In this document: positions 24,061 through 31,703 of the stretch, piece by piece | Layout of the letters: each line of letters opens with the position of its first letter | Numbering within the stretch: position 1 is the stretch's first letter | DNA from: an uncultured Actinomycetes bacterium | GTDB taxonomy: Bacteria; Actinomycetota; Actinomycetes; Nanopelagicales; Nanopelagicaceae | Reading direction: 5' to 3' | Assembly: GCA_903922325.1 (NCBI GenBank) | Contig: CAIXTG010000225.1 | Location: forward strand, 1-32,099 | Length of the DNA stretch: 32,099 nt | Program-made: the position numbers and the translations under genes | The notes under the pieces: generated by a model | Database searches by the model: none | What the model saw: the letters and a program-made list of their open reading frames with translations, nothing else | Told to the model about the DNA's origin: nothing

Positions 24061-24730
24061 GTTTCTTTGCCTCACGAACTGCAACTGAATTTAGATCTGG
24101 ATGTTCGGCTAAAAATCTAAGAACCTCGCGATTATCTATGCGCGATAAATCTCGAAGTGCCCACCCAATTGCTTTTGCGATGAAGAATTCTTTATCCGCC
24201 ACGTGTGGCGAGCATAGTTCAAAGAGCAGATCAATATCTGTCTCATATTTGCGGCCACGCTGGTGTTGGATAGAAGCGCGCACTAACCAAATATCAGAAC
24301 TCTTATTCCACTTTCGCATAAGAGATTCGGTGGGGTATTTCATAGTTAGAGGTGAAACAACTGCGCTTCCTAAACCATCAACTGTGTCCCACCACGACTT
24401 AGTTTTTATCAGGTACTCGCAATGATCTGCCAGGAACTTCTTATCTAGCTGCATGTGGTATTTGCCGAGAATATCGTTGGCTGCGTATTGGTACTCACGT
24501 TCTTCTAACTTCCAAAGCGCGCGAACAGTTGCAGCTAATTCATCAGAGGTGGGTACCGGCAATTCACTAAGGATTGATTTAACTAGCGATCGGCGCTCTG
24601 GTGTCATCACACCTAAGAAAGGCGCAATATCTTTCATATAAGCCTGGGCCCCGATGGCTTTCTTGTGATTACCCCGCTTGGGTAGTTCGCGCTTTAACTG
24701 CTTAATTACTTCAGTTTTGAACTCGGTCAT
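24050..24730 (-). CDS. DNA alkylation repair protein (AlkD family)
   Basis: 226 aa, the usual AlkD size, made of HEAT-like helical repeats. Diagnostic stretches are KSWWDTVDGLGS (111-122, holding the conserved WWDxVD), DIWLVRASIQHQ (146-156) and KAIGWALRDLSRID (186-199). AlkD enzymes are DNA glycosylases that remove bulky or cationic alkylpurines without base flipping. The gene follows trhO on the same strand with a 20-base gap and no promoter or terminator between, so the two are probably co-transcribed. Its stop overlaps the convergent GNAT gene. Confidence 0.93.
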   Translation of the reverse strand: MTEFKTEVIKQLKRELPKRGNHKKAIGAQAYMKDIAPFLGVMTPERRSLVKSILSELPVPTSDELAATVRALWKLEEREYQYAANDILGKYHMQLDKKFLADHCEYLIKTKSWWDTVDGLGSAVVSPLTMKYPTESLMRKWNKSSDIWLVRASIQHQRGRKYETDIDLLFELCSPHVADKEFFIAKAIGWALRDLSRIDNREVLRFLAEHPDLNSVAVREAKKLKK

Positions 24731-24750
24731 TACTCAGCCAAGTTATTGCT

Positions 24751-25659
24751 TTAGCCGATTAACGAAGAATCGCGCTTTTTCGATAAGTCATGCTCGCAGC
24801 CATTTGAGCGATCTTTTGCAGCGCATGCCTCACAGAGCAAAACCAGCTTATGACAGGCGATATTTGAGCAATTAACAAAGATTTTAGTTGGCGCTGCGCA
24901 AGATTCGCATTCACCAATTGTTTTTGCCTTAGAAGAGAAATCCATTGCCATGCGATCGTCGAATACGTAGAGCGAGCCATCCCATAGGCCGTCATCACCG
25001 TACTTGTTACCGTAGCGAACAATGCCGCCCTTAACTTGGTAAACCTCTTCAAAGCCACGAGTCTTCATAACTGCAGATAGAACTTCGCAGCGGATTCCAC
25101 CGGTGCAATAAGTAACAATCGGCTTATCTTTCAAGTGGTCATATTTGCCACTCTCGATCTCTGCTACAAAGTCGCGCGAAGTTTCAACATCAGGAACGAT
25201 CGCATTTCGAAACTTGCCGATCTTGGCTTCAAAAGCATTTCGTCCGTCAAAGAAAACAACCTCATCGCCGCGTTCTGCTACTAATTCATTAACTTGTTCT
25301 GGACGCAAATGAATTCCGCCACCAACTACGCCATTTTCATCAACTTTAATTTCATCAGGATGACCAAAAGCGACTAGCTCTTTACGAACTTTTACCGATA
25401 GCTTAGGAAATTCGGTGCCATCGCCGGCTGACCACTTGAAATCTACTTTGCGAAAACCGTCGTACTTCTTAGTCTTCTTAACGTAGGTGCGAAGTGCTTC
25501 AATCTCGCCACCTAAAGTGCCATTAATGCCGTGCTTAGAGATAATGATTCGACCAGTTAAGCCAAGTGATTCGCAAAGAGTGCGCTGCCATAACTTAACG
25601 GCGGCAGGGTCAGATATCGGCGTGAAGCCGTAATACAAAATGACCTTGTGCAAATCCAT
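24751..25659 (-). CDS. trhO: tRNA uridine(34) hydroxylase TrhO (rhodanese-like)
   Basis: 302 aa. The N-terminal acylphosphatase-like domain (about 1-95) includes SKHGINGTLGG. The rhodanese domain (about 125-220) has catalytic C185 in YCTGGIRCE. A C-terminal cysteine-rich tail (about 250-295, with ECESC, NCSNIAC and CEAC) looks zinc-binding. TrhO (formerly YceA) uses oxygen to make 5-hydroxyuridine at the wobble position of tRNAs. The ATG at 25659 follows TACAAT by six bases and lacks a ribosome site, so the transcript is probably leaderless. The AlkD-type gene is next in the same direction. Confidence 0.93.
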   Translation of the reverse strand: MDLHKVILYYGFTPISDPAAVKLWQRTLCESLGLTGRIIISKHGINGTLGGEIEALRTYVKKTKKYDGFRKVDFKWSAGDGTEFPKLSVKVRKELVAFGHPDEIKVDENGVVGGGIHLRPEQVNELVAERGDEVVFFDGRNAFEAKIGKFRNAIVPDVETSRDFVAEIESGKYDHLKDKPIVTYCTGGIRCEVLSAVMKTRGFEEVYQVKGGIVRYGNKYGDDGLWDGSLYVFDDRMAMDFSSKAKTIGECESCAAPTKIFVNCSNIACHKLVLLCEACAAKDRSNGCEHDLSKKRDSSLIG

Positions 25660-25665
25660 GGCGCG

Positions 25666-25671
25666 ATTGTA
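25666..25671 (-). promoter_or_regulatory. -10 box TACAAT, leaderless start of trhO
   Basis: On the minus strand TACAAT ends exactly six bases before the ATG at 25659. The hexamer is a close match to TATAAT and no ribosome site is present. Confidence 0.65.
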
Positions 25672-25688
25672 TCTCGCCTACTTTGCCC

Positions 25689-26333
25689 TTAAGAAATCAG
25701 TAGATCAAGCGCCCATGGCTGAGCATCGGCAGGCGGGTGGAGCTCGCACTCAAATAACTGAGCAGCCATTCGTTGCACTTCGGCCGGCGTGATTGGGTCA
25801 GTGGCTTGGGTTAGCAAATGTCTAGTTAGTTCGCCGCGATATTTCTTAGACATATGAGTGATCACTTTTCGTTCGCCTGCGACAACTTGAAAAACCCGCA
25901 CCTCAATTGTGTTTGCTGAATTTATCGGCCAAACACCTTTATATGTTGAAGAGCGACAGTCAATAATTAATTCATCCGAAAACTTTGCTACTACTTGGGC
26001 AATCGAATCGCGCCATAACTTATTATCAAATTTTTCTTTATAGCTAAATATCTGATCCAGTGGTTTAACTAAGCCAAAGACCGCTGAAACTATTAGCACT
26101 TTAGAGTTAGCTCTTTTTTGTTCGGCAGCTGAAAGAGTTTTCCAGTTCAGCCCTTGATAGAGAACGCCATCATAGATTTCGATAGCTGGCGAAGTTTGTG
26201 ATGTGACGTGGTTAGCGGTTGCTTGAATCCGAGAGTCAGATAATTCAGCTGCGAAGGCAAGTGAACTTAAATCGAATTTCTCTGAGCTAGTTGCTGATTT
26301 CTTCTTCTCACTAGGAGGCAGAAGTATTAGCAT
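25689..26333 (-). CDS. yaaA: peroxide stress protein YaaA
   Basis: 214 aa, somewhat shorter than E. coli YaaA. Family features: the N-terminal LLPPSEKK, IYDGVLYQGLNW, a central LIVSAVFGLVKPLDQI, and KKYRGELTRHLL near the C-terminus. YaaA lowers free intracellular iron and limits hydroxyl-radical DNA damage during peroxide stress. With katG in the same window it points to peroxide defence, though the two genes are far apart. TAGCAT on the minus strand ends six bases before the ATG. It is divergent from the SRPBCC gene with only 29 bases between starts. Confidence 0.92.
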   Translation of the reverse strand: MLILLPPSEKKKSATSSEKFDLSSLAFAAELSDSRIQATANHVTSQTSPAIEIYDGVLYQGLNWKTLSAAEQKRANSKVLIVSAVFGLVKPLDQIFSYKEKFDNKLWRDSIAQVVAKFSDELIIDCRSSTYKGVWPINSANTIEVRVFQVVAGERKVITHMSKKYRGELTRHLLTQATDPITPAEVQRMAAQLFECELHPPADAQPWALDLLIS

Positions 26334-26362
26334 TAGGCGATGCTATTAGAGAGGCAAAGATA

Positions 26363-26845
26363 ATGATGGCTGAAGGCGACAAAGTTCGAGCTGAGATTTT
26401 CGAGACGGGCAACCCCAAGATCAAATCCGCTCGAATTGTTATTGATGCACCGGCCGCAAAAATCTTTGATTTGTTGGCAAATCCTGCTCGGCATAAAGAT
26501 ATTGATGGTTCCAACACCATTCAAAATAACATTAGCGGGCCAGAGCGCTTGTCTCTGGGTGCAAAGTTCGGAATGGCCATGCACCTTGGAATTGACTACC
26601 GAATTATGAATACGGTTGTTGAGTTTGAAGAGAATAAGTTAATTGCTTGGCGCCATTTAGGTCGCTGGCGCTGGCGTTATGAAATACGTGAAATCAGCCC
26701 AAATCAATGCGAAGTCACCGAATCATTTGATGGCCGTAAATCCATTTCACAGAGCTGGCTTAAGTTTCGTAAGGCTTATCCCTGGACTCAATTAGTCGTA
26801 GCTAAGACTTTGGTGCGCTTAAAAGAGGTAATGGAAGCACGCTAA
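26363..26845 (+). CDS. SRPBCC (START-like) domain protein
   Basis: 160 aa, a single SRPBCC/polyketide-cyclase-like fold. Typical features are ARIVIDAPAAKIFDLLANPARHKDID near the start, GAKFGMAMHLG in the middle, and LIAWRHLG with EVTESFDG in later strands. Such domains bind hydrophobic ligands; no catalytic residues can be assigned. AGAGG (26350-26354) lies 8 bases before the first ATG; a second ATG follows directly. The SIS-domain gene begins 21 bases downstream and may be co-transcribed. Confidence 0.85.
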   Translation: MMAEGDKVRAEIFETGNPKIKSARIVIDAPAAKIFDLLANPARHKDIDGSNTIQNNISGPERLSLGAKFGMAMHLGIDYRIMNTVVEFEENKLIAWRHLGRWRWRYEIREISPNQCEVTESFDGRKSISQSWLKFRKAYPWTQLVVAKTLVRLKEVMEAR

Positions 26846-26866
26846 AGACTGTGGGAAGATAGCCCC

Positions 26867-27913
26867 ATGAATATGGCAAATGAGTCATTAGGCGCCGTAA
26901 TGGCCTCGGAGATCGCAGAGACCCCAAAGGTTTTCCGCCGTATCTTGAGCAATCTTGCTGCTCTTGAGCCAATCAAAGATATTTTAAGTACCAACAAAAT
27001 CTCATCAGTTTTAATCTTGGCCCGTGGCACCTCAGATAACGCTGCTCACTTCTTAAAATATTTAGTTGAAACCAAACTTGGCCTGCCCTGCGGATTAACT
27101 TCGCCATCTTCGGTAACAATTTATGATGCCAAGCTGCACTATGACGGCGTTCTAGTTGTTGCACTTAGCCAAAGCGGTCAATCACCAGACCTCGTTGCGT
27201 TTGCTAAATCTGCTAAGAGCGCTGGGGCAAAGCTAATTTCATTAACCAATGATGCTAATTCACCGCTGGCAAAGGCTGCCGATCATCACTTAGATTTACA
27301 AGCTGGAGCTGAATTAGCAGTTGCTGCAACTAAGAGTTATTCCGCTCAACTTTTAACTTCATATTTACTGGTTGCAACTTGGGCCAAGTTGCCGATTAAT
27401 GGTGAATCACTAATTGCCGAAGCAGAAAAGTTAGTTAGCAACGCATCTTTGGTAAGCCAAGCGGTTGATGCCTGCAGCCGAGAAAATGAAACTGTGGTTC
27501 TTGGTCGTGGCTTTGCATATCCAAACGCTCGCGAAGCCGCCCTTAAGATTCAAGAGACCTGCAAAGTTTCGGTACAAGGACTTTCAACTGCTGATTATTT
27601 ACATGGTCCAATTTCGGCGCTAACTCCTCAAACCCAAGTATTTATTTTGGCGCCAGCACAATTACCACTTAACTCAATCTCTGAGGCAACTACGCGCATT
27701 CGTGCGATAACTGGGCGCATCTTCTGGGTCGGCAACGGTGGCTCACCTGAGGCTGGCGACATAGTTATTGCCGGCTCTAATTGCCGTGATGAAATGGAAT
27801 CTACCATTGTCGATGCCATCTCACTTCAAAGATTCTCACTCGAATTTGCTAAGAAATCTGGTTTTGATCCAGATGCACCGGTTGGCCTTTCTAAAGTTAC
27901 GTTAACTCACTAA
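26867..27913 (+). CDS. SIS-domain aminosugar-phosphate isomerase/deaminase
   Basis: 348 aa with two SIS domains (about 35-165 and 200-335) and no glutaminase domain. Motifs match the isomerase half of GlmS and NagB-II-type glucosamine-6-phosphate deaminases: ILARGTSDNAAHFLKY, ALSQSGQSPD, AATKSYSAQL, LGRGFAYPNAREAALKIQE, DYLHGPISAL, and the C-terminal DPDAPVGLSKVTLT. Without a glutamine-hydrolysing domain it more likely deaminates or isomerises aminosugar phosphates for catabolism or wall recycling. The family alignment would also allow the ATG at 26900, since relatives begin near MASEIAETP. The gene lies between an SRPBCC gene and a glycosyltransferase gene on the same strand. Confidence 0.88.
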   Translation: MNMANESLGAVMASEIAETPKVFRRILSNLAALEPIKDILSTNKISSVLILARGTSDNAAHFLKYLVETKLGLPCGLTSPSSVTIYDAKLHYDGVLVVALSQSGQSPDLVAFAKSAKSAGAKLISLTNDANSPLAKAADHHLDLQAGAELAVAATKSYSAQLLTSYLLVATWAKLPINGESLIAEAEKLVSNASLVSQAVDACSRENETVVLGRGFAYPNAREAALKIQETCKVSVQGLSTADYLHGPISALTPQTQVFILAPAQLPLNSISEATTRIRAITGRIFWVGNGGSPEAGDIVIAGSNCRDEMESTIVDAISLQRFSLEFAKKSGFDPDAPVGLSKVTLTH

Positions 27914-27934
27914 TACTTGCGGGGCTGCAGTTAG

Positions 27935-28684
27935 ATGAATCGCGATTATTTAGTAATCGTTCCCACCTATAACGAGATAACTAGTATTGGCGTTTTATTA
28001 CCTCAATTGCTCGAACTAAATCTCGATATTTTAATTGTCGATGATGGTTCACCAGATGGCACGGCCGATGCTTGTCGCGCACTTGGCCTAGAAAGTGGCC
28101 GCATTGTTGTTGTCGAGCGAAAGAAAAAATTAGGTTTAGGCAGCGCGTATAAAGCTGGCTTCAAATATGGTGAGGATCGTGGCTATAAATATTTAATCGA
28201 AATGGATGCAGATGGGTCACACCAAGTTAGCGATCTACTTTCGTTGATGACAGCAATTCAAGAGAAGCAACCAGATTTAGTAATTGGCTCTCGATGGGTT
28301 ACAGGTGGCGCAGTTGAGAACTGGGCTCGTCGCCGGCAATGGCTATCAAGGTCAGCCAATGTTTATGCCAAGTTGTTGCTTGGCGGCAAAGTAAAAGATA
28401 TGACTGCGGGATTTCGTATTTATCGCACCGAAAAACTTATTCAGATTGATCTGGAATCTGTTAAGAGCGAGGGCTACTGCTTTCAAATTGAGATGACCAT
28501 GCGAATGGCTCAATTAGGTGGCGAGATCTTGGAATCGCCAATTACATTTATTGAACGCAAATATGGCGTTAGCAAGATGTCGAAAAAGATTGTTTTTGAG
28601 GCGATTTATCGAGTCACAGCGTGGGGTTTAAGCGCGAAATTCCGAAGAAAACGCACCTTCATAGCCACTTGCGATAGGCCGTGA
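27935..28684 (+). CDS. polyprenol-phosphate mannose synthase-like glycosyltransferase (GT2)
   Basis: 249 aa, a soluble GT-A domain of DPM1/Ppm1 type. Seen: VPTYNE (9-14), DDGSPDGT (36-43), the metal-binding DADGSH (91-96), GSRWVTGG, and the acceptor-side TAGFRIYR and YCFQIEMTMR. It should move mannose from GDP-mannose to polyprenyl phosphate, supplying mannosyltransferases that act outside the membrane. No C-terminal membrane domain or fused Lnt domain is present, unlike mycobacterial Ppm1. The start is ATG at 27935, with a weak CGGGG upstream. It is 21 bases after the SIS gene; the cobalamin riboswitch begins just after its stop. Confidence 0.88.
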   Translation: MNRDYLVIVPTYNEITSIGVLLPQLLELNLDILIVDDGSPDGTADACRALGLESGRIVVVERKKKLGLGSAYKAGFKYGEDRGYKYLIEMDADGSHQVSDLLSLMTAIQEKQPDLVIGSRWVTGGAVENWARRRQWLSRSANVYAKLLLGGKVKDMTAGFRIYRTEKLIQIDLESVKSEGYCFQIEMTMRMAQLGGEILESPITFIERKYGVSKMSKKIVFEAIYRVTAWGLSAKFRRKRTFIATCDRP

Positions 28685-28721
28685 TAAGTTCAGCGCACTT
28701 GATCCAAGCGGCTAGCCGTAG

Positions 28722-28858
28722 AAATCATGTGGCGTTGCGTTTAGCGAAATCCGGTTTGATTCCGGTGCTGTCCCGCAACTGTAAAGGTCGAAAGATCTAA
28801 GCCAGGTCGCCTGGCGTGACGCCGAAAGTGTTATCCAACCTCGGAGGAAGGTTGGGCC
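28722..28858 (+). ncRNA. cobalamin riboswitch (aptamer and P13-like hairpin)
   Basis: The conserved core is clear: ATCCGGTTTGATTCCGGTGC, CTGTCCCGCAACTGTAA (28769-28784) and the B12 box AGCCAGGTCGCCTG (28800-28813). A hairpin CCAACCT (28835-28841) / AGGTTGG (28849-28855) follows. In this family adenosyl- or other cobalamin binding lowers expression. It sits directly before the BtuF-type gene, so the importer should be made when B12 is scarce. The 5' boundary is approximate. Confidence 0.93.
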
Positions 28859-28892
28859 TTTACGCGGAACTTTTCGTTTAATTGCCCCCTTT

Positions 28893-28922
28893 CTCCCTCA
28901 AATGTCTTGAGGGAGTATTTTT
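28893..28922 (+). terminator. riboswitch expression-platform hairpin (terminator overlapping the RBS)
   Basis: CTCCCTCAA (28893-28901) pairs perfectly with TTGAGGGAG (28907-28915) around a 5-base loop, followed by TATTTTT up to the ATG at 28923. The 3' arm contains the ribosome site GAGGGAG. The same hairpin could therefore stop transcription or hide the ribosome site. Confidence 0.8.
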
Positions 28923-29843
28923 ATGTTTAAAAGGTTTACTCGACCGACTGCACTCTTGGTCACAGTGTTATTACTTGCCCCACTGGCACCAGTTAACGCA
29001 GCATCTACGGCAACAAAATATCCATTGATTATTTCATCTGGTGGATACTCAACAACAATTGCTAAAAAACCAACTCGTATTATTTCCCTTTCGCCAAGTG
29101 CGACTGAATCACTATTTGAAATCGGCGCCGGCAAACAAGTTTTGGCTGTTGACTCACTTTCGAATTTTCCCAAGTCGGCTCCGATTACTGAGCTGAGTGC
29201 ATTTGAGCCAAATGTTGAAGCAATCGCAGCGCTAAAACCAGATCTGGTAGTTCTGTCCGTTGATGCTATGAAATCTTTGGTAGTCAAAGAAGCACTCGAG
29301 AAATTAAAGATCCCGGTATTGATGGAACAGGCACCAGAGAACTTAGCCCAGGCATATAAAGAAATTGAAGTGCTTGGCGCAGTAACTGATCACACATCAG
29401 AGGCCAAGAAATTAACTTTCAAAATGGCAGCGCTAATCAAATCGATTATCAACCGAACCAAAAAAACCGTCAAGATAACTTTCTTCCATGAGCTCGACAA
29501 CACGCTTTATTCAGTTACTTCCGATACTTTCATCGGCAAGGTCTATAAGGACTTTGGCCTGATTAACATCGCAGATAAGGCTGCTGGGGCTGATTCTTAT
29601 GGCTATCCGCAACTATCGGCTGAATATTTATTAAAGACTGATCCAGATGTTATTTTCTTGGCAGATGCCGAATATGGCGAAAGTGCAGCTACGGTAAAGG
29701 CGCGCGCTGGTTGGTCTGGCATAACTGCTGTTACCAAGAAGAATGTATTTGCGCTACCAAATGACATTCCTTCAAGATGGGGGCCACGACTTGTTGATTT
29801 CTATCGCTATGTTGCTGCCTCATTGTCAAAGGTGAAGAAGTAA
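28923..29843 (+). CDS. btuF: cobalamin ABC transporter substrate-binding protein (BtuF-like)
   Basis: 306 aa. A signal peptide (1-26, cut near VNA-AS) without a lipobox is followed by a class III binding-protein fold with two lobes. Seen: RIISLSPSATESLFEIGAG and the VLAVDSLSNFP loop in lobe 1, FEPNVEAIAALKPDLVV, and SRWGPRLVDFYRYVA in the C-terminal helix. This family includes siderophore- and cobalamin-binding proteins; the cobalamin riboswitch immediately upstream decides for B12. The ATG at 28923 is 7 bases after GAGGGAG. The permease gene follows 4 bases after its stop. Confidence 0.9.
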   Translation: MFKRFTRPTALLVTVLLLAPLAPVNAASTATKYPLIISSGGYSTTIAKKPTRIISLSPSATESLFEIGAGKQVLAVDSLSNFPKSAPITELSAFEPNVEAIAALKPDLVVLSVDAMKSLVVKEALEKLKIPVLMEQAPENLAQAYKEIEVLGAVTDHTSEAKKLTFKMAALIKSIINRTKKTVKITFFHELDNTLYSVTSDTFIGKVYKDFGLINIADKAAGADSYGYPQLSAEYLLKTDPDVIFLADAEYGESAATVKARAGWSGITAVTKKNVFALPNDIPSRWGPRLVDFYRYVAASLSKVKK

Positions 29844-29847
29844 ACAA

Positions 29848-30864
29848 ATGAAAAAGAATCAGATCGATCGCGTGTGGCGTTGGCAGATTACTGCCAGCGC
29901 TGCCGTGGCGTTGCTGATTGCTTGTTTGCTTGGCGTGGGCTTTGGCCCAGTTAACTTAAATTTCGGTTCAATCATTAAAACTTTGTTGGGGCTACCTAAC
30001 GGCCTTGAAAATGAAGATCGCACTTTGTTACTTGAATTGCGTTTGCCTCGAGTTGTGTTGGGTGCTCTAGTTGGTGCAGCCCTTGCGACAAGTGGTGCGG
30101 TTTACCAAAGTGTATTTAGAAATCCATTAGCTGATCCATATTTACTTGGTGCAGCATCTGGGGCTGGCTTGGGTGCAACGATCGCGATCACTAATGGTGG
30201 TGGCGACCTGCATGCGCTCTTGCCAATCTTTGCATTCTTAGGTGGCGTGCTAGCTGTTGCTGCAACTTTCCTAGTTGCCGGCAGGCTATTTGCTGACCCA
30301 AGTACTTTGTTATTAGCAGGTATCGCTGTTGGTTCTTTTGCAACTGCGTTCCAAACTTATTTGCAACAGCGAAATAGCGCAGCTTTGCGTCCGGTGTATT
30401 CCTGGATTTTGGGCGAACTAACTGTTGCCAATTGGGATGTAGTTAAGTGGGCTGGCTTCTATATTTTGATCGCGCTCTTCGTATTAATCCGTATTTCCAA
30501 AGTACTTGATGCCCTGATGCTAAGTGATGAAGAGGCTTATTCGTTAGGGGTTTCACCGCAGAAAATCCGCCTGATTGCCGTTGCTGCCGCGACTCTGGCT
30601 ACTGCAACTGCCGTTTCCGCAAGTGGCTTAATCGGATTCGTGGGAATCGTGGTTCCGCACTTAGTTCGAGGTTTAACCAAGCGGGCCACAAACCGTTCGT
30701 TACTTTCAATCGCTTTTGTTGGAGCTGCATTCCTAGTAATTGCCGACCTCGGAGCACGCACGTTGCTATCCCCGGCAGAGCTACCGATCGGCGTCATTAC
30801 TGCCTTTGTTGGCGCTCCATTCTTTCTTTTCGTCCTACGAGCACGCAATCGAGGTAGCCAGTGA
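29848..30864 (+). CDS. btuC: cobalamin ABC transporter permease (BtuC/FecCD type)
   Basis: 338 aa with about ten membrane segments, the normal size for FecCD/BtuC permeases. Family stretches include LRLPRVVLGALVGAALATSGAVYQ near the N-terminus, NPLADPYLLGAASGAGLGA, and GFVGIVVPHLVR near residue 265 in the coupling region. It lies 4 bases after the binding-protein gene and its stop overlaps the GTG of the ATPase gene by 4 bases, so the three are one operon under the riboswitch. Confidence 0.92.
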   Translation: MKKNQIDRVWRWQITASAAVALLIACLLGVGFGPVNLNFGSIIKTLLGLPNGLENEDRTLLLELRLPRVVLGALVGAALATSGAVYQSVFRNPLADPYLLGAASGAGLGATIAITNGGGDLHALLPIFAFLGGVLAVAATFLVAGRLFADPSTLLLAGIAVGSFATAFQTYLQQRNSAALRPVYSWILGELTVANWDVVKWAGFYILIALFVLIRISKVLDALMLSDEEAYSLGVSPQKIRLIAVAAATLATATAVSASGLIGFVGIVVPHLVRGLTKRATNRSLLSIAFVGAAFLVIADLGARTLLSPAELPIGVITAFVGAPFFLFVLRARNRGSQ

Positions 30865-31637
30865 TTAATATCGAAAATCTCTCAGTTCGTTTTGATAACG
30901 CTGAAGTATTGCAATCAATTAATTTAGATATTCCCGAAGGCACTTGGAGTTGTTTGGTTGGTCCAAATGGCGCCGGCAAAACAACGCTCTTGCGCACAAT
31001 GCTGGGCATGCAACCTTATTCCGGATCGATTAAATATAACGGTCGAGAAATTGCTAAGAACAAATCTTTAAATATTGCATTTGTTCCGCAGCGCCCATCT
31101 ATTCCAGCAGCAATGAGCGTGGCTGAATATGTGATGTTAGGTCGCGCGAAGCTAGATGGCTGGGGTAAAGAAAGCGCGCACAGTCGCAACATCGTTCACG
31201 AGATGTTAGAAGCTACGCAGTTACTTGGCATGCAAAGCCAATCGGTAAACACACTTTCAGGTGGCGAGATGCAACGTGTGTTAATCGCGCGCGCTCTAGT
31301 TCAAGAACCCGAAGTAATGTTGCTCGATGAACCAACAAGTGCTCTTGATCTTCATCATCAGATTGCAGTACTAAACAAAGTTGAAGAGATTAAAGCAACT
31401 GGGGTAACCATTATTTCAACAATGCACGACATCACATTGGGCGCGATGTATGCAGAGCGAATAATTATTATGCAAAGTGGCCGAGTGCTATTAGATGGTG
31501 AATCACAATCGGTTATTCACTCACCCGAGCTGCGCAGCGCTTTTGATGATCGCATCAGCGTGCATCTGCTTGAGAATGGCCGCCCGGTAATCATTGCGGC
31601 CAAGCGTGCGGCAGGGTTAGATCAAGGGGTTATTTAG
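30861..31637 (+). CDS. btuD: cobalamin ABC transporter ATP-binding protein (BtuD-like)
   Basis: 258 aa with all ATPase motifs: Walker A GPNGAGKT (34-41), Q-loop FVPQRPS, signature LSGGEMQR, Walker B VMLLDEPT, D-loop SALD and switch His in STMHDI. It starts with GTG inside the permease stop (GTGA), indicating translational coupling. It powers uptake with the preceding permease and binding protein. No cobalamin synthesis or adenosylation gene is seen in the window. Confidence 0.92.
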   Translation: MINIENLSVRFDNAEVLQSINLDIPEGTWSCLVGPNGAGKTTLLRTMLGMQPYSGSIKYNGREIAKNKSLNIAFVPQRPSIPAAMSVAEYVMLGRAKLDGWGKESAHSRNIVHEMLEATQLLGMQSQSVNTLSGGEMQRVLIARALVQEPEVMLLDEPTSALDLHHQIAVLNKVEEIKATGVTIISTMHDITLGAMYAERIIIMQSGRVLLDGESQSVIHSPELRSAFDDRISVHLLENGRPVIIAAKRAAGLDQGVI

Positions 31638-31640
31638 TAC

Positions 31641-31665
31641 CTAACCTCACTAATTTAGGGGTTAG
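31641..31665 (+). terminator. weak hairpin after the btu operon
   Basis: CTAACCTC (31641-31648) pairs with GGGGTTAG (31658-31665), one U-G pair, around a 9-base loop. No T-run follows, so its role as a terminator is doubtful. Confidence 0.4.
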
Positions 31666-31703
31666 AGATAGTAATTCTCGCCCATCTAAGTAACCCTTTC
31701 CTT

